A stretch of 64,000 nucleotides of DNA from Stieleria tagensis (GTDB lineage Bacteria; Planctomycetota; Planctomycetia; Pirellulales; Pirellulaceae): the NCBI RefSeq assembly GCF_024129865.1, contig NZ_JAMYFE010000014.1, forward strand, positions 62,001 through 126,000. The letters are read 5' to 3'. Under the pieces are notes generated by a model. It did not search any database, was not told the DNA's origin, and was given only the letters and a program-made list of their open reading frames with translations. Position numbers and translations under genes: made by a program. This document shows, in pieces, positions 26,243 to 36,041 of the stretch; position 1 is the stretch's first letter; each line of letters opens with the position of its first letter.

Positions 26243-27560
26243 CTGGGCCGGCCACGGTTCAGAACCTCTGCATCCCAGGCATCGGAACCCTTGCGGGTCC
26301 GCTACGAGGAATCCACCGCTACGCCGTAGCTGGGCCGGCCACGGTTCAGAACCTCTGCATCCCGAGCATCGGAACCCTGGCGGGATCCGCTACGAGGAAT
26401 CCACCGTAACGCCGTAGCTGGGCCGGCCACGGTTCAGAACCTCTGAATCCCGGGCATCGGAACCCTGGCGGGATCCGCTACGGGAAGTCCACCGCAACGC
26501 CGTAGCTGGGCCGGCCACGGTTCAGAACCTCTGTATCCCGGGCATCGGAACCCTGGCGGGATCCGCTACGAGGAATCCACTGCAACGCCGTAGCTGGGCC
26601 GGCCACGGTTCAGAACCTCTGTATCCCGGGCATCGGAACCCTGGCGGGATCCGCTACGAGGACGCCACCGCAACGCCGTAGCTGGGCTGGCCACAGTTCA
26701 GAACCTCTGCATCCCGAGCATCGGAACCCTGGCGGGATCCGCTACGAGGAATCCACCGCAACGCCGTAGCTGGGCCGGCCACGGTTCAGAACCTCAGCAT
26801 CCCAGGCATCGGAACCCTGGCGGGATCCGCTACGAGGAATCCACCGCAACGCCGTAGCTGGGCCGGCCACGGTTCAGAACCTCTGCATCCCAGGCATCGG
26901 AACCCTGGCGGGATCCGCTACGAGGACGCCACCGCAACGCCGTAGCTGGGCCGGCCACGGTTCAGAACCTCTGCATCCCGAGCATCGGAACCCTGGCGGG
27001 ATCCGCTACGAGGACGCCACCGCAACGCCGTAGCTGGGCCGGCCACGGTTCAGAACCTCTGCATCCCGGGCATCGGAACCCTGGCGGGATCCGCTACGAG
27101 GAATCCACCGCAGCGTCGTAGCTGGGTCGGCCACGGTTCAGAACCTCTGCATCCCAGGCATCGGAACCCCGGCGGGATCCGCTACGAGGACGCCACCGCA
27201 ACGCCGTAGCTGGGCCGGCCACGGTTCAGAACCTCTGCATCCCGGGCATCGGAACCCTGGCGGGATCCGCTACGAGGAATCCACCGCAACGTCGTAGCTG
27301 GGCCGGCCACGGTTCAGAACCTCTGCATCCCGGGCCTCGGAACCCTGGCGGGATCCGCTACGAGGAATCCACCGCAACGCCGTGGCTGGGCCGGCCACGG
27401 TTCAGAACCTCAGCATCCCAGGCATCGGAACCCTTGCGGGTCCGCTACGAGGAATCCACCGCAACGCCGTAACTGGGCCGGCCACGGTTCAGAACCTCTG
27501 CGTCCCAGGCATCGGAACCCTGGCGGGATCCGCTACGAGGACGCCACCCCAACGCCGAAC
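26214..27560. repeat. Tandem array of an 88-bp palindromic (REP/BIME-like) repeat, family A, about 16 units
   Basis: Units begin at GCTACGAGGA at 26214, 26301, 26389 and then about every 88 bp to 27532. The consensus runs GCTACGAGGAATCCACCG, then CAACGCCGTAGCTGGGCC, GGCCACGGTTCAGAACC, a variable TCTGCATCCCGGGCATC, and GGAACCCTGGCGGGATCC. The arms from CGTAGC to GGTTC and from GAACC to GCTACG form an imperfect 23-bp stem (18 matches). A second, short stem pairs GCTACG with the next CGTAGC. Units vary mainly at GGAATCC/GGACGCC and in the loop; the last is degenerate. The array fills the convergent gap between fhcC and the 27596 gene and supplies the fhcC stop codon. Confidence 0.93.
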
Positions 27561-27595
27561 AATAGAACCCTGACGGGCGCAATCAGAAGTGGATC

Positions 27596-27937
27596 TTAAG
27601 CGCCGATCGTGTTGCCAGCGGATCGGAAGTGGTCGTCGTTGCCTCGGCTGGATTCAACCATCACAAATCGCTCTCGCCAAAGCAGTTTTTGCAACAGTCC
27701 GGGGCGGCGTAAATTGGGGTCATCCGCGCTGATCAAATGGCATTTTCCGCGAGCGGTCACCAGGCGTAGGTGGCCATCCTCCAAGACTTTATCGACCACC
27801 CAGAATTTGTCGACGACATAGCGGTACGTTTCGCCTTTGCTGGACGCAACGACTTGGCTAGCGCGGCGGCCTGGATTGGCACCCTGCTTGCTTTTTCGGT
27901 AGACGGCCCAGTCGCCCTCTTTCCATTCTGCTCGCAT
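27596..27937 (-). CDS. Conserved small protein, unknown function
   Basis: The frame is open to 27970, but the internal ATG at 27937 (RAEWKEGDWAVYRKSKQG) is the more natural start and gives 113 residues. The sequence is basic and soluble, with beta-type segments (WAVYRKSKQGANPGRRASQV, FWVVDKVLEDGHLRLVTARG) suggestive of a small barrel such as a Tudor/SH3-like or hypervirulence-type domain; this is inference only. No family is assigned. Its stop lies about 40 bp from the end of the repeat array. Confidence 0.6.
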   Translation of the reverse strand: MRAEWKEGDWAVYRKSKQGANPGRRASQVVASSKGETYRYVVDKFWVVDKVLEDGHLRLVTARGKCHLISADDPNLRRPGLLQKLLWRERFVMVESSRGNDDHFRSAGNTIGA

Positions 27938-27970
27938 GACGGAACGCTCCGATACAGCTAAATCACTCAC

Positions 27971-28320
27971 GCGTGGCGGTCGGTGGAGGCCAGCGGAGCG
28001 ACGGTGATTTGTGATGGGGATGGTTTGCCTTACCCTAGGTGGTCTAAATGTTTTTCAACAGTTGAAAACGTGTTTGCGACAAAGTTTCCCGCGGAGTTTC
28101 ATGAATTCTTTGCAAAGCGATTTGTAACGCATCGGGATACCGTCAAACGCAACTTCAAGAGTTCGGGGCTGCGGTGGGGCCTGAATTGCCCACGCCAGGC
28201 TTGCGTAGGTTTACAATGGCGTTTTAAGATCCCCCTAACACGAGTGGATCGGAAGGATGGGTGACTTCACCGATCCCGCCCGATCGGTGAAATCGATCAC
28301 GCCCTAGGAAGGAACGCATC
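27971..28320. other. Intergenic region upstream of floA
   Basis: No convincing gene is present. A 93-codon open frame (27983-28264) has no recognisable features and an atypical composition. A strong ribosome-binding site, AGGAAGGA, lies at the right end just before the floA ATG. No promoter could be fixed with confidence. Confidence 0.6.
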
Positions 28321-29349
28321 ATGCTGCTCGCCCCGTCGTCTTTATCTGCAGTCGCGCTTGCGGTTAGTTTGCCGATTGCCAATACGGCATTTAACGCGGC
28401 AATGATCGTGATTGGCGGCGTGGTTTTCTTGGTCTTTGCGATCGTAATGGGATTCTTTGCCCTGAAGTACGGGAAACTTTGGATTCAAGCCTACATGTCG
28501 GTGGCAGATGTCAGCGCGCCGAGTCTGATTCGAATGCACTTCACGAAGGTGAATCCGAATGTGATCGTGCAGGCCAAAGTGATGTCGGCGCAGGCCGGAT
28601 TGGATATCGGTCGCAAGGCCGGGATTAGCACGCGGCGTTTGGAGGCCCACTATTTGGCCGGCGGTAACGTGATGAACATCATTCACGCGATCATTGCCGC
28701 GGCCCGAGCGGAAATTCCGTTGGACTTTGACCAAGCGGCCGCGATCGACTTGGCCGGGCGCGACGTTTTGGACGCGGTTCAAACCAGTGTTTATCCCAAA
28801 GTCATCGATTGCCCCGATCCCACCCGCAGCGGCAAAACAACGCTCAGTGCGATCACCAAGAACGGCATCGAGCTGCGGGTGCGTGCTCGCGTCACGGTGC
28901 GGACCAATTTGGAACAACTGATCGGCGGAGCGACCGAGGACACGGTGATTGCTCGGGTTGGTGAAGCGATCATCAGTTCGATTGGATCAGCGGAGACGCA
29001 CTTCAAGGTGTTGGAAAACCCCGACATGATCACTCGGGTTGTCCTTGACCGTGGACTCGATGCGCAAACCGCGTTCGAAATCGTCTCGATTGATATCGCC
29101 GATATTGATGTCGGTGAAAATATCGGCGCCCGATTGCAGAGCGATCAAGCCGAAGCGGACACGCGAGTGGCTCAAGCCCAAGCCGAAAGTCGTCGTGCCG
29201 AGGCGGTGGCTCAGGAACAGCAGATGCGGGCCAAGGTTGCCAGCAACAAATCCCACCTGGTGCTGGCCGAGGCGGAAGTGCCACGAGCGATGGCAGAAGC
29301 GTTTCGAGCCGGCCGGATCAGTGCGCCGGGTAGCATCGGGTCTGAGTGA
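28321..29349 (+). CDS. floA: Flotillin-like protein FloA
   Basis: FloA is a membrane scaffold of the SPFH family that organises functional membrane microdomains. The 342-residue sequence has one hydrophobic segment (about residues 28-48) and then the bacterial FloA signature: [61 protein letters not shown] and [15 protein letters not shown]. An Ala/Glu/Gln-rich coiled-coil follows ([20 protein letters not shown]), with the terminal [14 protein letters not shown]. Length is typical (about 330). The start has AGGAAGGA 7 bases upstream. The stop overlaps the GTG start of the next gene. Confidence 0.95.
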   Translation: MLLAPSSLSAVALAVSLPIANTAFNAAMIVIGGVVFLVFAIVMGFFALKYGKLWIQAYMSVADVSAPSLIRMHFTKVNPNVIVQAKVMSAQAGLDIGRKAGISTRRLEAHYLAGGNVMNIIHAIIAAARAEIPLDFDQAAAIDLAGRDVLDAVQTSVYPKVIDCPDPTRSGKTTLSAITKNGIELRVRARVTVRTNLEQLIGGATEDTVIARVGEAIISSIGSAETHFKVLENPDMITRVVLDRGLDAQTAFEIVSIDIADIDVGENIGARLQSDQAEADTRVAQAQAESRRAEAVAQEQQMRAKVASNKSHLVLAEAEVPRAMAEAFRAGRISAPGSIGSE

Positions 29350-30245
29350 GATTGATTGGCGATTCCGCGTTGAATATCCACCCCACCACCTCCTATCGCG
29401 TCAAATTTCCCGCTGGTTCACCAACCGCGGCCGATTCGTCAGCCGATTTCGACGGCATCGAACTGACGGGGATCGTCGATCGACCGGCCGATGTGTCGCC
29501 GCAACACAATCTGCCAGTCGCGGTGTTCTCGCATTGTTTTACCTGCAACAAAGATCTGAAGGCGACCGTTCGCATCAGTCGCGCGCTGGCGAAATCCGGC
29601 ATCGCGGTGCTGCGGTTCGACATGACCGGGCTGGGCGGTAGCGGGGGGGATTTTTCGCAGACCAATTTCACAACCAATTTGGCGGATTTGGCCGCAGCGA
29701 TTCGCTATGCTGATTCGCAAATCGGTCCCGTGAGCACCTTGATCGGTCACAGTTTCGGTGGGATTGCATCGCTCGTCACCGCGGCAAAGGCCCAGGACGA
29801 CAGCGACGAATTGCCGTTGTCGCAATTGGGCTTTGTCGCGACGTTGGCAGCGCCCAGTGATACCGGACACCTGGCGACACTGCTGACACAGATGAATCCC
29901 GCGATCGAATCGGCAGGCATCGCAACGGTCACGATCGGCGGGATCGATTGGCAGATCCGAAAGCAGATGTTGGATGATTTTCGTCGACACGATGTGGCGA
30001 AATGGTTGCCAAAAATCAAATGCCCGGTGCTGCTGATGCATTCACCCGTCGATGAAACCGTGGGTTTTGACCATGCGATTCGATTGATGTCGTTGATCCA
30101 GACCCAGCGTGACGACGCGACAGCGCCGAACACACCGGTCAGTTTGCTGACGCTTGCCGGCGCGGACCATTTGCTGATCCGCGATCCACGCGATCTGATT
30201 TTTGTGTCCGAGCAACTGGCCAGTTGGATTCACCGCAGATTCTAA
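29346..30245 (+). CDS. Alpha/beta hydrolase
   Basis: A 299-residue hydrolase with the nucleophile elbow GHSFGG (S136), a probable acid residue in [13 protein letters not shown] and the catalytic histidine in LAGADHLL. An oxyanion region [10 protein letters not shown] precedes the helical cap. The fold resembles the dienelactone-hydrolase-like proteins that often sit beside OsmC. The substrate is unknown; it is cytoplasmic by sequence. The GTG start overlaps the floA stop (GTGA), though an internal TTG at 29370 is possible. Its stop overlaps by four bases the stop of the convergent DUF3500 gene. Confidence 0.85.
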   Translation: MRLIGDSALNIHPTTSYRVKFPAGSPTAADSSADFDGIELTGIVDRPADVSPQHNLPVAVFSHCFTCNKDLKATVRISRALAKSGIAVLRFDMTGLGGSGGDFSQTNFTTNLADLAAAIRYADSQIGPVSTLIGHSFGGIASLVTAAKAQDDSDELPLSQLGFVATLAAPSDTGHLATLLTQMNPAIESAGIATVTIGGIDWQIRKQMLDDFRRHDVAKWLPKIKCPVLLMHSPVDETVGFDHAIRLMSLIQTQRDDATAPNTPVSLLTLAGADHLLIRDPRDLIFVSEQLASWIHRRF

Positions 30246-31480
30246 CGTGGGCTTGGTTTGGCGGGGGCGTCACCATGGTCATGATCATGGCTGTCACCGT
30301 GCTTATGACTGTGATCATGGTCCAGGTAGTGTTGCCGCAACAAGTCTTTGCCGTAATCGTTGCCGTTGGGGGTGCGAAGCACGGCATGGATGTGGTCGCG
30401 CGTCGGTTCGCTGGTACGAAACGGAGCGACACGTCGTTGGTGATCGAATTCGATTAACACGACCGGACTGTGAACACGGTAGTAATACACACTGTCGGGT
30501 TCCGTTTGGCCGACCCAAGCGAAATAGGTGCGGTCGAGATGCTGCTTGACCTCCGCCATCTTCACTTTGGCATGTCCGGGATCTTGATTGCCGACAAACA
30601 GCTCGATCACACTGAGTAATTGTTCCCGCTGGCTCTCGTTTAGTTTCGATGCCGGAATTCCTGCGTAGTCCAGATCCAAGTTGTCTTGGTAGGCCTGTGC
30701 CAAGGCATTGTTTCCAGGCTTGTCGGTTGACAAGATGGCTTGGGATTGTTGTTCGGGATCCAACGAACGAATCAACTTGTAGCCGGCGTTTTGCTCGTCT
30801 TGCAGAATGATGGTGCCTTTGAATTTACCGCTGGTCGCGTGTACCGGTTCGCTGCCAACAAACAACGGCGACATCACGACTTGATCGCCCAAGACGAAAT
30901 AGTTGACGACCAAGTGGTGGCCATCAATTTGCCATCCCCAGGGCTGGTCACTCGACGGTTCCCCCATGATGGTGATCCAGTACAACCACTCGCCATATTC
31001 GGTGTAGTTGTTCGCCAGTTCAGCAAGTGTTCCGTTGAGCTTCATGATGTCTTTTGACAGTTTCAGGCCTTTGGCGCTCAAACTGGCCCCCATCAAATCA
31101 AACGCGAGTTTGCGTTGGGCTTCCGACATTTCGTCGAAACCGACACCCTGGCGTTTCGGCGAGTGGCGGTTGTCCCATTTGCGCCATTCCGAGTCATCGA
31201 CCGGGAAACGGGTTCGCTGTCGTTGCCGGTCACTTAGGCTGGCGAGAAATGCGGTCGCAGCATCAACCACTGGTTGGGTACTCACCCCGGTCGATTGAAT
31301 TTTAAACAAGCCCGGTTCGATTTTGCCATCGGCAGCGACACCGCGAAAGGGTTCTGCGAGTGCGGGGTTGGCGCCGCCGGCGCGCCCCCTGCCGCCCGGC
31401 GGTTGAGATAGAGCTGTGCTGGCGACTGCGCAGAGGGCGACGAAACAACCCGTTGACCCTATCCATTGAATTCGAAACAT
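30242..31480 (-). CDS. Secreted DUF3500 family protein
   Basis: A 412-residue protein with an N-terminal signal peptide ([20 protein letters not shown]) and the DUF3500 domain over most of its length, seen in [58 protein letters not shown] and [17 protein letters not shown]. The function of DUF3500 is not established. The tail is His/Asp-rich ([17 protein letters not shown]) and could bind metal ions. It does not appear to be in an operon: a 274-bp gap holding a repeat separates it from the esterase gene. Confidence 0.85.
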   Translation of the reverse strand: MFRIQWIGSTGCFVALCAVASTALSQPPGGRGRAGGANPALAEPFRGVAADGKIEPGLFKIQSTGVSTQPVVDAATAFLASLSDRQRQRTRFPVDDSEWRKWDNRHSPKRQGVGFDEMSEAQRKLAFDLMGASLSAKGLKLSKDIMKLNGTLAELANNYTEYGEWLYWITIMGEPSSDQPWGWQIDGHHLVVNYFVLGDQVVMSPLFVGSEPVHATSGKFKGTIILQDEQNAGYKLIRSLDPEQQSQAILSTDKPGNNALAQAYQDNLDLDYAGIPASKLNESQREQLLSVIELFVGNQDPGHAKVKMAEVKQHLDRTYFAWVGQTEPDSVYYYRVHSPVVLIEFDHQRRVAPFRTSEPTRDHIHAVLRTPNGNDYGKDLLRQHYLDHDHSHKHGDSHDHDHGDAPAKPSPR

Positions 31481-31622
31481 TTGTCGACCTGTGTGAGAGA
31501 GTGGGAGTAATGGGAAGAGGAAAAGAATGCGATCGGTGACGCTGGCATCGCTTTATCTCTTAGCCCGAGTGTGGAGAATCAAGCTGCACCGTTGTGCCGG
31601 ACTCTTGAAGTTGCAATTTTAT

Positions 31623-31690
31623 GGTAACCCGAAGCGTGAGCGAGGGATTCCGGGTGTTAACGGGATCCCTCGCTCCCGCTTCGGGTTGCC
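31623..31690. repeat. Palindromic repeat, family B, single copy
   Basis: Two 26-base arms, beginning GGTAACCCGAAGCG and ending GAGCGAGGGAT, pair with 24 matches around a 16-base loop (TCCGGGTGTTAACGGG). The flanks (AAGTTGCA before, CAAAAACCAATGCCCCACGC after) resemble those of the copy near 35180, so the repeated element is longer than the stem. It sits between the DUF3500 and esterase genes. Confidence 0.85.
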
Positions 31691-31754
31691 AAAAACCAAT
31701 GCCCCACGCAAAAGCGCAACTTCAAAATGTCATCTTCGATTTGCGGGTGGATCA

Positions 31755-33749
31755 TCACTGTTCACTGGAATCATAATGGGCGTTGATGGTTTCGATCCGT
31801 TGGGATGCGAGTTGGACGACGTCGGGCAACTCGATGATCCGACTGATGTTTAACAGATCGGGGGCATCGCGGTTTCGCCTGGGAAGCCCATTGAGTGTCA
31901 GTTCGTCGATCCCATCGGAAAACAGTGCGGCGTACAACGCCCAGACCGCGGCATCTTGATCCCCACTGACTTTTAAGGATTGCCATTGCAGTTGAGGAAC
32001 GTCGCGGAGCGCCTGGAGGGATCGATGGACATCATAGATTTGCATCCCGGCTAACGTTTGTCCCAGCAGCATGAACCGTCGCCGGATATGCGTTCGTTCT
32101 CGATCGTTGTCGGTCCAGTGGGTCGGTCCGATGCCGCGCGGTGCGACAAAGGCCACGTTCTTGTGCGCTGATGAGGACTGCCATTGGGCGAGAAGTTTTT
32201 CGTCCGGTTGGATCGCCGGCAATTGATCGGGAAAACTCGCCGCCAGCATCGGCGACCATTTGTCCCAGCCGGCGTCATCGAGAACCACGATTTCCAATGG
32301 CCCGTTGTTGTCGCCCGCGTGTTGGAACAGGTAGATCGGTAAACGGTAGGGCGTCTGGCTGGTGAACTCGATCAGGCTGGCGTTGACCGAACCAGAATTG
32401 GATTTAATGACTTTTACGTCCAACGGTTCGGCGGGATCTGGCCAACCACCAAAGCAACGTTGTGAGATTTGTTGGCGCAAGGCTTGAGACGATTCTTTCG
32501 TGTCGCCAGTGAAATCGCCGATCGATGCCGTTTCGCCAAAACTTTCCTGGATCGTGGTGACCCGCTGGTCTGCTGGCAGTTCGTCAAATACTTTGAGTTG
32601 CTGTTTTTCAAACAACGGCTTTGCAGCCATCTCGACTAGTTCATCATCCTTCTTCAGAAAGCGATTGAACCAGCGAAAGGCTCCGATGCGTAGTTCTTGC
32701 GTGTCCTGATGGGGGCCTTCGGTGATGTGCAAGCCTAACTTTCCGCTGGCGTCGTACAGCGAATAAATCTGTTTCGTTTTGGTGTACACATCAACGACGC
32801 CGTCGAGTGGGAAAATACGGTCTTTGTCGCTATTGGCGATCAACAGTGGGCGCGGCGCGACCAAGGCGGCGACCATTGGAAAATCCCAGCGATAGGTGTT
32901 GACCATGTACATGCAGTCGCAATGGCCCTCCACGCACCCGTCGACGACATGATTTTTCAGACTGGTGATTCCTGCGACCGGCACCGCCGCTTTGATCCGC
33001 TGGTCGATCGCAGCAATCCACCATGAGTAAGCACCGCCGCCGCTGCGCCCGGTCACACCGATTCGATCGCCATCGACTTCATCACGCGATTGAAGATAGT
33101 CTAGTGAGCGGATGCAGTTGTATGCCTCCACGCCGGCCGATGAATAACCGCGATTGTTCCACCACCACATGCCTTCGCGATAGGTGCCATGGTGAATGCC
33201 CTCGATTTCGCCTAACTGGACGGTATCGATCGTTAAACAAACGTATCCATTTCTGGCAAACCAAGCACCATGATGTTGGTAGTGCGTCTTGTTCCCCAGG
33301 CTGACTCCATCGGCCATTTCCTTGCCGTGACCGCAGACATACAAGATTGCCGGCAGTGGTCCCTGTTGATCGCGCGGTCGATAAAAGTTAGCGGTCACAT
33401 ACAACCCAGGCATCGATTGGAAATGCAGTCGTTCGACGATCACGCCCTGTTCTTCCAGTGATCCTGTCACGGTTGCTGCAAGGTCTGTCTTGGGTGGCAT
33501 CGGATCCAGGCAAAGCATTTCCAACAGTTGCCGTCGGTACTCGTTCCGCCGCTGCGTCCAGTCGTCCAGGGTTTTGATGCCGGCAAACGTTTGCTCGGTC
33601 AGTTTGCTCGTTTCGGCGCGGAAGTAGTCGGCGAGCAGTGAGTCGCCGTGATCTGACGGCGATGCCGTGCTGGCCGGCGCGGTTGATTGAGCGCTGACGT
33701 TGGAGAACATCAACAGGCAGCTGAGGGTCAGCAGTGATCCGATTCGCAT
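31755..33749 (-). CDS. Secreted acetylxylan-esterase-like alpha/beta hydrolase
   Basis: The 664-residue sequence has a signal peptide (SLLTLSCLLMFSNVSAQS) and an alpha/beta hydrolase core of the acetylxylan esterase/dienelactone type. The nucleophile is in GVTGRSGGGAYSWW (S236), the acid in IANSDKDRIFP (D308 or D310) and the histidine in ITEGPHQDTQE (H347). FYRP..GPLPAILYVCGHG supplies the oxyanion region. The C-terminal 300 residues form a second, partly degenerate hydrolase-like half. Such enzymes in planctomycetes usually act on plant or algal polysaccharide esters, but the substrate cannot be told from sequence. Confidence 0.87.
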   Translation of the reverse strand: MRIGSLLTLSCLLMFSNVSAQSTAPASTASPSDHGDSLLADYFRAETSKLTEQTFAGIKTLDDWTQRRNEYRRQLLEMLCLDPMPPKTDLAATVTGSLEEQGVIVERLHFQSMPGLYVTANFYRPRDQQGPLPAILYVCGHGKEMADGVSLGNKTHYQHHGAWFARNGYVCLTIDTVQLGEIEGIHHGTYREGMWWWNNRGYSSAGVEAYNCIRSLDYLQSRDEVDGDRIGVTGRSGGGAYSWWIAAIDQRIKAAVPVAGITSLKNHVVDGCVEGHCDCMYMVNTYRWDFPMVAALVAPRPLLIANSDKDRIFPLDGVVDVYTKTKQIYSLYDASGKLGLHITEGPHQDTQELRIGAFRWFNRFLKKDDELVEMAAKPLFEKQQLKVFDELPADQRVTTIQESFGETASIGDFTGDTKESSQALRQQISQRCFGGWPDPAEPLDVKVIKSNSGSVNASLIEFTSQTPYRLPIYLFQHAGDNNGPLEIVVLDDAGWDKWSPMLAASFPDQLPAIQPDEKLLAQWQSSSAHKNVAFVAPRGIGPTHWTDNDRERTHIRRRFMLLGQTLAGMQIYDVHRSLQALRDVPQLQWQSLKVSGDQDAAVWALYAALFSDGIDELTLNGLPRRNRDAPDLLNISRIIELPDVVQLASQRIETINAHYDSSEQ

Positions 33750-33874
33750 GGGAGGATTTGGTGGGGATTTTGGGGGAGGGATTGGGATCGTGTCGGAGCG
33801 AAGGCTTTCGCTGGTTTACAATCATGCCGTCAACGTTTAGCGATTGTTAGTTTAACCTTACCAAGAGTGTACCG

Positions 33875-35011
33875 ATGCGAACTGTCGTGTTTCTGTGTCT
33901 AGTCGGATGGGCAGTGACGGGAGTTGCTGAAACGTGGGTCTATTTTGGCACTTACACGCGAGGTCAATCAGGCAGCGAAGGGGTTTATGTTTCGACATTG
34001 GATGAAGTGACCGGCGCGATCTCCCCGCCGGTGTTGGCGGCGAAAGTCAACAATCCATCATTTGTTGCGATTCATCCGAACGGAAAAACATTGTATGCGG
34101 CTTGCGAAGCCGATGCAGAAAACGGCGGAGTGGCTGCGTTTTCGATCAACGACGATGGTCGGTTGACCAAGTTAAATCAGCGTTCCACAGGTGGCGGGGG
34201 CGCCTGTCATGTTGCTGTCGATCCGACCGGTCAATGCGTCGGAGTCGCCAACTACGGTGGCGGCAGTTGTGCGTCGTTTTCAATCCGCAGCGATGGGTCG
34301 CTGGGTGAAATCGCATCGTTTCATCAGCATGCCGGACGCGGCGCCGACCCCAAACGTCAATCGGCGCCGCACGCACACTCGATCAATTTTAACAGCACGG
34401 GTACGCAAGCTTTCGTCGCCGATTTGGGGACCGACAAAATCATGCTGTACGACGTCGATCTTGGATCAGGAAAGTTGACACCGTCCCAGCAGCCGTCGCT
34501 GGCGATGCCCGCCGGCGGTGGGCCCCGGCATTTTTGCTTTGTGCCAGCGGCTGATTCGACTTTCAATGCTGCCGTTTCAAATTTAGAAATGACTTCGCAA
34601 GTTGCTCTCTTGAGCTATGACGCTGATGCACGTCGATTGACGCTGGGGAACGTTGTGTCGACGCTTCCCGCCGATGTCGATGGGGTTTCCATCAACAACA
34701 GCACCGCGGAGTGTCTCGTGCATCCCAACGGAGCGACGGTTTACGTTTCCAATCGGGGGCACAACAGCATTGCGATGTTTCACTATGATTCGACAGCGGA
34801 GCAGTTGACGCCGATCGGGCATCAGTCGACACAGGGCGAAATACCACGCGGATTTGGGATCGATCCGTCGGGGCGGTTCTTGGTTGTGGCCAATCAGAAA
34901 TCAGGCAACATCATTTCGTTGAAAGTGGATCCGGAAACCGGCACGCTCACCCCGGCTGGCAGTGAAGTCAAACTCGATTCGCCAGTCAACGTCCGCTTTC
35001 TGGTCCGCTAA
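33875..35011 (+). CDS. Secreted lactonase of the 6-phosphogluconolactonase (YbhE/Pgl) beta-propeller type
   Basis: A 378-residue seven-bladed propeller with a signal peptide (RTVVFLCLVGWAVTGVAE). Repeats include YFGTYTRGQSGSEGVYV, NPSFVAIHPNGKTLYAACEA, GGACHVAVDPTGQCVGVANY, GGGPRHFCFVP and ECLVHPNGATVYVSNRGHNS. Family members open 6-phosphogluconolactone or related lactones. Because this one is exported, a role on extracellular sugar lactones is more likely than in the pentose phosphate pathway. It is a stand-alone gene, divergent from the esterase gene. Confidence 0.9.
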   Translation: MRTVVFLCLVGWAVTGVAETWVYFGTYTRGQSGSEGVYVSTLDEVTGAISPPVLAAKVNNPSFVAIHPNGKTLYAACEADAENGGVAAFSINDDGRLTKLNQRSTGGGGACHVAVDPTGQCVGVANYGGGSCASFSIRSDGSLGEIASFHQHAGRGADPKRQSAPHAHSINFNSTGTQAFVADLGTDKIMLYDVDLGSGKLTPSQQPSLAMPAGGGPRHFCFVPAADSTFNAAVSNLEMTSQVALLSYDADARRLTLGNVVSTLPADVDGVSINNSTAECLVHPNGATVYVSNRGHNSIAMFHYDSTAEQLTPIGHQSTQGEIPRGFGIDPSGRFLVVANQKSGNIISLKVDPETGTLTPAGSEVKLDSPVNVRFLVR

Positions 35012-35572
35012 ACCGGAGCATTCATTTTGAAGCCAGCGATTATCACAACCCGACGCGTTAGTTTTGAAGCCAGCGCTTTCGTGATTCACTCGCCCGCCCC
35101 GCGGGAGAGTGAAGAGATCGAAGCGGCACTTTGCCGGTCCATTTGAGTTGAAAAGGCTAATTGGTGCTGGCTTCACAAAACGCGTGAGCGAGGGATTTAG
35201 TGTGTTGACGGGATCCCTCGCTGACGCGTCGGGCTACCAAAAACTCATGCCTCATGCAAAAGCACAACCAATCAAATGGTTCACCAGCCGTCGAGCACTC
35301 GCTGGCGGTTCCATGGCCCAGCCGAATTTCTTTGCCCACTCGCTAGGCAGTGGTGCATTGGTGTTCGGCAAATGAATCGCAGGCTGGCTGTCAGTTGCCG
35401 ACGTGGGTAGTAAAAACGCAATTTTTTTCGTTGTGTTTCTTGAGTGTTTTAGGTGCGTGGGTTCAGATTTGTCGGCGGCTGTTGGTCATTTGGTATGGCC
35501 GTTGCTGTGCAACCTGGGTGATCGATACCGGTCGATTTTCCCCCCTCCTTCCCATTTGGAAACAGTAGCACG
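35012..35572. other. Intergenic region with family B palindrome and short direct repeats
   Basis: No gene is supported. TTTTGAAGCCAGCG occurs twice (about 35026 and 35058) and its complement GCTGGCTTC once near 35166. The family B palindrome lies at 35180-35229. The segment directly before cynS (about 35400-35570) is AT-richer, has no clear repeat and probably contains the cynS promoter, which I could not place. Confidence 0.6.
35180..35229. repeat. Palindromic repeat, family B, second copy
   Basis: Arms of 17 bases, ACGCGTGAGCGAGGGAT and its complement, pair with one mismatch around a 16-base loop (TTAGTGTGTTGACGGG). Loop length and loop sequence match the copy at 31623. The right flank CTACCAAAAACTCATGCCTC also matches that copy. 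Confidence 0.82.
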
Positions 35573-36040
35573 ATGACGACGATGACCCAGCCGATGCCGA
35601 CATTAGAGCAAGTCGTAACCAAGATCGAATCGGTCAAGGTAGCCAAAGGGCTGACCTGGGCGGACCTCGCTGAAAAGATCGGGCAAAACCCTGTCTGGGT
35701 GGCCGCCGCATTGACGGGGCAATGTTCAATGTCCGCAGAGGACTGCCAAGCGGTGAGTGACGATTTGGAGTTGACCGAAGCCGAATGCAAAGTGCTGCAA
35801 GGGTTTCCATTTCGTGGATCGCTGACACAAACGATTCCCAGCGATCCGTTTGTCTATCGCTTTTATGAAATCATGCAGGTGTACGGTGTGGCGATGAAAG
35901 AAGTCGCCCAAGAAGAATTTGGCGATGGCATCATGAGTGCAATCGATTTCTCGATTAACGTTGATCGTGAACCCGATCCCAAAGGGGACCGGGTCAAGAT
36001 CACGTTCAATGGAAAGTTCTTGCCCTACAAGAAGTTTTGA
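35573..36040 (+). CDS. cynS: Cyanate hydratase (cyanase)
   Basis: CynS converts cyanate and bicarbonate to ammonia and carbon dioxide, detoxifying cyanate and freeing nitrogen. The 155-residue sequence has the N-terminal helix-turn-helix-like domain (GLTWADLAEKIGQNPVWVAA) and the C-terminal catalytic domain. The catalytic triad is intact: R96 and E99 in FVYRFYEIMQVYG, and S122 in GDGIMSAIDF, matching E. coli numbering. The end KITFNGKFLPYKKF is typical. There is no CynT or transporter beside it. Its stop is one base from the stop of the convergent nucleoside hydrolase gene. Confidence 0.97.
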   Translation: MTTMTQPMPTLEQVVTKIESVKVAKGLTWADLAEKIGQNPVWVAAALTGQCSMSAEDCQAVSDDLELTEAECKVLQGFPFRGSLTQTIPSDPFVYRFYEIMQVYGVAMKEVAQEEFGDGIMSAIDFSINVDREPDPKGDRVKITFNGKFLPYKKF

Positions 36041-36041
36041 A

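Noticed and set aside
26160-26417. Short frames reading through the 88-bp array, with repeated GPATVQNL peptides
   Set aside because: The period is not a multiple of three, the frames shift between units, and the sequence is explained by the palindromic repeat.
26214-27560. CRISPR array or integron cassette array as an explanation of the tandem repeats
   Set aside because: Repeat and spacer are not distinct, the whole unit is repeated, no cas or integrase gene is near, and no GTTRRRY attC core is present.
27983-28264. 93-codon plus-strand frame upstream of floA
   Set aside because: No ribosome-binding site, no domain or signal features, and a composition unlike neighbouring genes; it lies in the expected floA promoter region.
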